From assembly GCA_943323705.2 (NCBI GenBank), contig CALPIT020000080.1:1-9781 (forward strand): a stretch of DNA of 9,781 nt, in the 5' to 3' direction. A model generated the notes under the pieces. It ran no database searches. It saw only the letters and a program-made list of their open reading frames with translations, and was not told where the DNA came from. The stretch comes from Streptomyces griseus (GTDB lineage Bacteria > Bacteroidota > Bacteroidia > Chitinophagales > Chitinophagaceae). Positions 6,993 through 9,781 of this stretch are shown here, piece by piece. The first letter of the stretch is position 1. Every line of letters begins with the position of its first letter. The position numbers were made by a program, and so were the translations under genes.

Positions 6993-7017
6993 AAATTGAA
7001 ATTCCAGTATTCAATTT
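6993..7017. promoter_or_regulatory. 8-bp inverted repeat in the aminotransferase promoter
   Basis: AAATTGAA (6993-7000) and TTCAATTT (7010-7017) are exact reverse complements separated by 9 nt. The arms lie just upstream of the -7 box at 7024, with the left arm containing the only nearby TTG. The position suits an operator. The arms are AT-rich, so a chance palindrome is possible, and as an RNA hairpin it would be weak and without a U-tract. Confidence 0.35.
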
Positions 7018-7023
7018 GGCTTG

Positions 7024-7031
7024 TATCTTTG
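7024..7031 (+). promoter_or_regulatory. -7 box of the aminotransferase gene, abutting the start codon
   Basis: TATCTTTG is an exact TAnnTTTG match. Four bases, CGCC, separate it from the ATG at 7036. The nearest TTG (6996-6998) is 25 nt upstream, slightly long for a -33 element. A start site a few nucleotides downstream of the box would fall at or in the start codon, implying a leaderless transcript. Confidence 0.6.
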
Positions 7032-7035
7032 CGCC

Positions 7036-8250
7036 ATGTTATCAATCAGCAAACGCGGGCATGAAATGCCTTCATCTCCAATCAGAAAATTGGTTCCTTT
7101 TGCAGAAGCAGCCAAGAAAAAAGGCATCAAAGTATTTCACCTGAATATCGGCCAGCCAGATATTGAAACTCCAAAAGTTTGTTTGGATGCTGTTAGAAAC
7201 GCAGATTTCAAAGTTTTGGAATACAGTCACAGCGGAGGTAATGAAAGTTATCGTAAAAAACTTGTTGAATATTATTCGAAAAACAATATTGATGTCAACT
7301 ATCATCAAATCATCATCACCACTGGCGGAAGCGAAGCCATTCTTTTCGGATTTATGGCGTGTATGGACGTTGGAGATGAAGTAATTGTACCCGAACCTTT
7401 TTATGCCAACTATAATGGTTTTGCTATACAGGCAGATGTAACGGTTGTGCCTATTCGAAGTTCAATTGAATCTGGGTTTGCATTACCTCCCATCGAAGAT
7501 TTCGAAAAAGCCATTACACCAAAAACCAAAGCGATTGTAGTATGTAACCCTAACAATCCAACAGGATATCTTTACAGCGCTGCCGAAATGGAAACGCTTA
7601 AAGAAATTGTCATCAAACACAATCTGTTTTTATTTGCCGACGAAGCTTATAGAGAATTTTGTTATGAAGGTACACACACAAGTGCTATGCAATTGAAAGG
7701 TGCTGAAAATAATGTCATTCTTATGGACACCATTAGTAAGCGTTACAGTGCCTGCGGTGGAAGAATTGGTGCTTTTGTTACGAAAAATAAAGAAGTCCAC
7801 GATGCTGCCATGAAATTTGCTCAAGCAAGATTAAGTCCTCCTTATTATGCACAAATATTAGGCGAAGCTGCTGTAGACTTGCCTGATGATTATTTTGATA
7901 CGACTAAAGCAGAATATAAATTAAGAAGAGACACCATTGTAAAAAGACTTAACGCCATTGATGGTGTATTCTGTCCTAATCCAGGAGGTGCTTTTTATGC
8001 CATGGCACGGTTACCTATAGACGATTCTGATAAATTTTGTCAATGGCTACTTGAATCATTTTCTCATAACGGCGCAACTTTAATGTTGGCACCTGCCACC
8101 GGATTTTACAGCACACCAGGTCTTGGAAAAAACGAAGTGAGATTGGCTTATGTACTCAGTGTTGACGCCATCAATCAAGCTATGGATTGTTTGGAAGTTG
8201 CGTTGAAGGAATATCCGGGTGTGGAGCCCCCTCAATCCCCCAAAGGGTGA
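7036..8250 (+). CDS. PLP-dependent class I aminotransferase (aspartate aminotransferase-like)
   Basis: The 404-residue cytoplasmic enzyme belongs to fold-type I aminotransferases, which move amino groups between amino acids and 2-oxoacids. I see LNIGQPDIETP (36-46), TTGGSEA (95-101), NPNNPTG (171-177), the PLP-contacting DEAY (202-205), the Schiff-base lysine K235 in DTISKRYS and the carboxylate-binding R369 in NEVRLAYV. Sequence alone does not separate aspartate from aromatic or broad-range specificity. I chose the ATG at 7036 over a TTG at 7021 because MLSISKRGHEMPSSPIRKL looks like a family N-terminus and the TTG would lie upstream of the -7 box. The natural C-terminus appears to end around YPG (393-395). 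The last residues, VEPPQSPKG, are mostly encoded by an intergenic repeat (8227-8247), with the stop at its border. The convergent peptidase gene follows after a 258-bp gap. Confidence 0.9.
   Translation: MLSISKRGHEMPSSPIRKLVPFAEAAKKKGIKVFHLNIGQPDIETPKVCLDAVRNADFKVLEYSHSGGNESYRKKLVEYYSKNNIDVNYHQIIITTGGSEAILFGFMACMDVGDEVIVPEPFYANYNGFAIQADVTVVPIRSSIESGFALPPIEDFEKAITPKTKAIVVCNPNNPTGYLYSAAEMETLKEIVIKHNLFLFADEAYREFCYEGTHTSAMQLKGAENNVILMDTISKRYSACGGRIGAFVTKNKEVHDAAMKFAQARLSPPYYAQILGEAAVDLPDDYFDTTKAEYKLRRDTIVKRLNAIDGVFCPNPGGAFYAMARLPIDDSDKFCQWLLESFSHNGATLMLAPATGFYSTPGLGKNEVRLAYVLSVDAINQAMDCLEVALKEYPGVEPPQSPKG
8227..8247 (+). repeat. C/G-tract repeat, copy 2, inside the aminotransferase 3' end
   Basis: On the plus strand it reads a 5-C tract, TCAAT, a 5-C tract, AAA and GGG. 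It matches copy 1 including the TCAAT centre, while the two copies near 8424-8504 have TAAAT. It is translated as the end of the aminotransferase, and the stop TGA follows directly at 8248-8250. Its orientation relative to the gene it terminates is the same as in the other copies. Confidence 0.85.
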
Positions 8251-8309
8251 GGTTTTCATGCCGGAAATAAAAAAACTTCGTAGTTCTTTTTGCATTTGAG
8301 TGGCAAGGG

Positions 8310-8344
8310 AAAATGTAAAATGTAAAATATCCAATGTAAAATGT
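8310..8344. repeat. AAAATGT heptamer array
   Basis: AAAATGT occurs at 8310-8316, 8317-8323 and 8338-8344, with a partial AATGT at 8333-8337 after the interruption AAAATATCC. The array is non-coding and lies midway between convergent gene ends. Its function is unknown; slippage-generated low-complexity DNA is the simplest explanation. Confidence 0.7.
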
Positions 8345-8393
8345 AGAAGTGGTATTTCGGAAATGAAATCATCATTTTCTCAAGTAAACAATT

Positions 8394-8504
8394 CTTGGAT
8401 ATCGAACAAAACACAATCATAGTCCCCCTTGGGGGGATTTAGGGGGCCTTGAGGCTATCCAACATAACACAATCATAGTGCCCCTTGGGGGGGATTTAGG
8501 GGGC
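8394..8504 (-). repeat. Two tandem degenerate ~56-bp units, each carrying a C/G-tract repeat (copies 3 and 4)
   Basis: Unit 1 (8394-8447) and unit 2 (8448-8504) each begin CTTG, continue into a near-identical AAC(A/T)(A/T)AACACAATCATAG-type block (identical core ACACAATCATAGT, or AACACAATCATAGTG in unit 2) and end in the C/G-tract element (8424-8448 and 8481-8504). AAC-to-AAC spacing is 56 bp. On the minus strand, the sense of the peptidase gene ending at 8509, each element reads C-tract, TAAAT, C-tract, AA, G-tract. The second unit stops 4 bp short of that gene's stop codon. A tandem duplication with later drift explains the pair. Confidence 0.85.
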
Positions 8505-8508
8505 TTCT

Positions 8509-9781
8509 CTACTTCCCTCCAGGCATACAATTTGTCCTTATGTAATTCGTATACAAATTAGACAAATGCCTTTGCGTTCCTTCCCCTTCACTAATGTTGT
8601 GCGACCTATTGGGATATTCCATGAATTGAAATTGCTTATTATTTTTCACCAGCTCATTTAACAAAGCTTCAGCATTACTATAATGAACATTATCATCACC
8701 ACTACCATGTATTAATAACAAATTCCCTTTCAGGCCTTTCACATAATTGATAGCAGAGCCTTTTACATAATCCTGCATGTTTTCTTCAGGTAAACCCATT
8801 AATCTTTCTGTATAAATATTGTCGTAATACAAAAGGTTTGAAACTGGCGCAATAGAAACTCCCGTTTTAAATAAATCAGGAAATTGAAACAGCAAATGCA
8901 ATGTAGAAGAGCCTCCGCTACTCCATCCCCAAACGGCAACTCTATCTTTATCCATGTATGGAAACTCTAGAATTTTCCTTACCCCCATCGCCATATCTCT
9001 AATATTGATTTGTCCAATTCTTCTGTAAATGGCTTTTCTCCAAGCTGCACCTCTTAATGAAGGTGTACCTCTGTTATCTAATGCCACTTGAATATAACCA
9101 TCATCACTCATGTTGCCGTTATACAGGTAATTGTCATGATTGCCATATACATCATCAACTGTTCCTGCTGAAGGCTCGCCATAAACGTACACAACGACAG
9201 GATATTTTTTCTTAGGATCAAAATTTGAAGGCTTATGCATCCAGGCATCGAGTACAATATTATCAACCGTTGTCACTTTAATATATTCAACATTCATACT
9301 CGGATCTGTTTTCAAATTTTTAACAATACTGCCTTCCTGACTAAAGGGTTTGTTTTCGGGTAAACTAATCCATTCTGAAACTTCCGGTGTATTGAAATTT
9401 GAAAAATTATGAATCGCCAGTTTTGCTCCTGGGGAAATGTTGTATGTATGTGTTCCTTTTAAAGCGGCATTGCTAACTAACTCAGCGGGCTCATCTTTAA
9501 TAATTTTTAAATTGCTATTGTTAATGCGTACACGATATAAATACAATTGAGTCGCATTCAAAGGTGATGCTGTGAAATAAATATAATTGTTTAACTCATC
9601 TACAGCTTTTATTTCGCCTATATCATAATCTCCTTTTGTTAATAATGTTATATTTTTTCCATCTCTGCTGATTCTATAAATATGACGCCAACCATCTTTC
9701 TCACTTACCCAAAGAAAATCCTGATAATTGTTTACCCATTTCCAGCCAACAGGATTGTCTGTATTCATATCCACCCATGCA
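8509..9781 (-). CDS. DPP IV-like S9 family peptidase, 3' part (truncated by window edge)
   Basis: The frame is open to the right edge, so the N-terminus, including any signal peptide and the first propeller blades, lies outside. Counting from the in-frame GTG at 9774, 421 residues are visible. Residues 1-165 are the end of the beta-propeller (FLWVSEKDGWRHIY at 20-33 is typical of DPP IV), and from about 165 the alpha/beta-hydrolase catalytic domain follows. I see the VYGEP tyrosine (Y198) that helps form the oxyanion hole, the nucleophile S285 in GWSSGG, the acid in HGSGDDNVH (356-364) and the catalytic histidine H392 in NRSHNI. The family removes X-Pro or X-Ala dipeptides, usually in the periplasm of Bacteroidota. 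The Glu-Glu pair that anchors the substrate N-terminus is outside the window, so DPP IV versus another S9 exopeptidase is not settled. The stop at 8509 lies 5 bp from a repeat element. Confidence 0.92.
   Translation of the reverse strand, partial: AWVDMNTDNPVGWKWVNNYQDFLWVSEKDGWRHIYRISRDGKNITLLTKGDYDIGEIKAVDELNNYIYFTASPLNATQLYLYRVRINNSNLKIIKDEPAELVSNAALKGTHTYNISPGAKLAIHNFSNFNTPEVSEWISLPENKPFSQEGSIVKNLKTDPSMNVEYIKVTTVDNIVLDAWMHKPSNFDPKKKYPVVVYVYGEPSAGTVDDVYGNHDNYLYNGNMSDDGYIQVALDNRGTPSLRGAAWRKAIYRRIGQINIRDMAMGVRKILEFPYMDKDRVAVWGWSSGGSSTLHLLFQFPDLFKTGVSIAPVSNLLYYDNIYTERLMGLPEENMQDYVKGSAINYVKGLKGNLLLIHGSGDDNVHYSNAEALLNELVKNNKQFQFMEYPNRSHNISEGEGTQRHLSNLYTNYIRTNCMPGGK

Noticed and set aside
7021..7035. 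TTG at 7021 as the aminotransferase start
   Set aside because: It lies upstream of the -7 box and adds MYLCA, which is foreign to the family N-terminus. The ATG at 7036 fits better.
8080..8334. Minus-strand frame of 84 codons overlapping the aminotransferase 3' end
   Set aside because: It is antisense to a clear gene and includes the repeat translation SPFGGLRG. It has no family resemblance.
109..8504. Flanking repeats as ends of a mobile element carrying the whole segment
   Set aside because: The genes between are housekeeping types with uniform composition. There is no transposase or integrase and no target-site duplication, and the repeats are of a dispersed intergenic kind.
8227..8504. 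Repeats as a CRISPR array
   Set aside because: There are only three copies in mixed orientation without regular spacers, and no cas gene is present.

Overview
This is an AT-rich, chromosome-like window from a member of the Bacteroidota, plausibly the Chitinophagia/Sphingobacteriia side of the phylum. That placement is inference. It rests on TAnnTTTG-type promoter boxes, A-rich leaders without Shine-Dalgarno sequences, tandem secreted DUF1573 proteins, a fused alpha/beta 2-oxoacid dehydrogenase E1, a DPP IV-type peptidase, and dispersed C/G-tract intergenic repeats.

Layout, left to right. Positions 1-266 hold repeat-rich non-coding DNA. An Ldh-family NAD(P)-dependent 2-hydroxyacid dehydrogenase (267-1343, minus) is divergent from a YebC/PmpR/TACO1-family gene (1447-2157, plus), with both promoters packed into about 100 bp. 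A symmetrical 13-bp hairpin (2195-2224) separates yebC from the convergent fused E1 gene (2246-4630, minus). A 315-bp divergent control region follows, then two tandem exported DUF1573 proteins (4946-5419 and 5461-6003), probably one transcript, closed by a strong terminator. Next come an orphan cytoplasmic-looking trypsin-fold protease (6073-6960) and a class I aminotransferase (7036-8250). A repeat-filled interval (8251-8508) separates the aminotransferase from the convergent 3' part of a DPP IV-like S9 peptidase, which runs off the right edge.

Functionally this is mostly housekeeping and catabolism: 2-hydroxyacid oxidation, branched-chain 2-oxoacid decarboxylation (a usual source of iso-fatty-acid primers in this phylum), amino-acid transamination, peptide degradation and a translation/regulatory factor. 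The aminotransferase and the E1 could act sequentially on amino-acid carbon skeletons, but they are not in one operon, so this link is weak. I see no CRISPR array, tRNA, rRNA, prophage, insertion sequence or defence island.

The less ordinary signals are in the non-coding DNA. A C-tract/G-tract repeat occurs in four copies at three loci, always in the same orientation relative to the gene whose 3' end precedes it. One copy has become the C-terminus and stop region of the aminotransferase. Two genes have a -7 promoter box only 4 nt before the start codon, which predicts leaderless mRNA. An 8-bp inverted repeat sits in the aminotransferase promoter. I do not find a convincing new multi-gene system.
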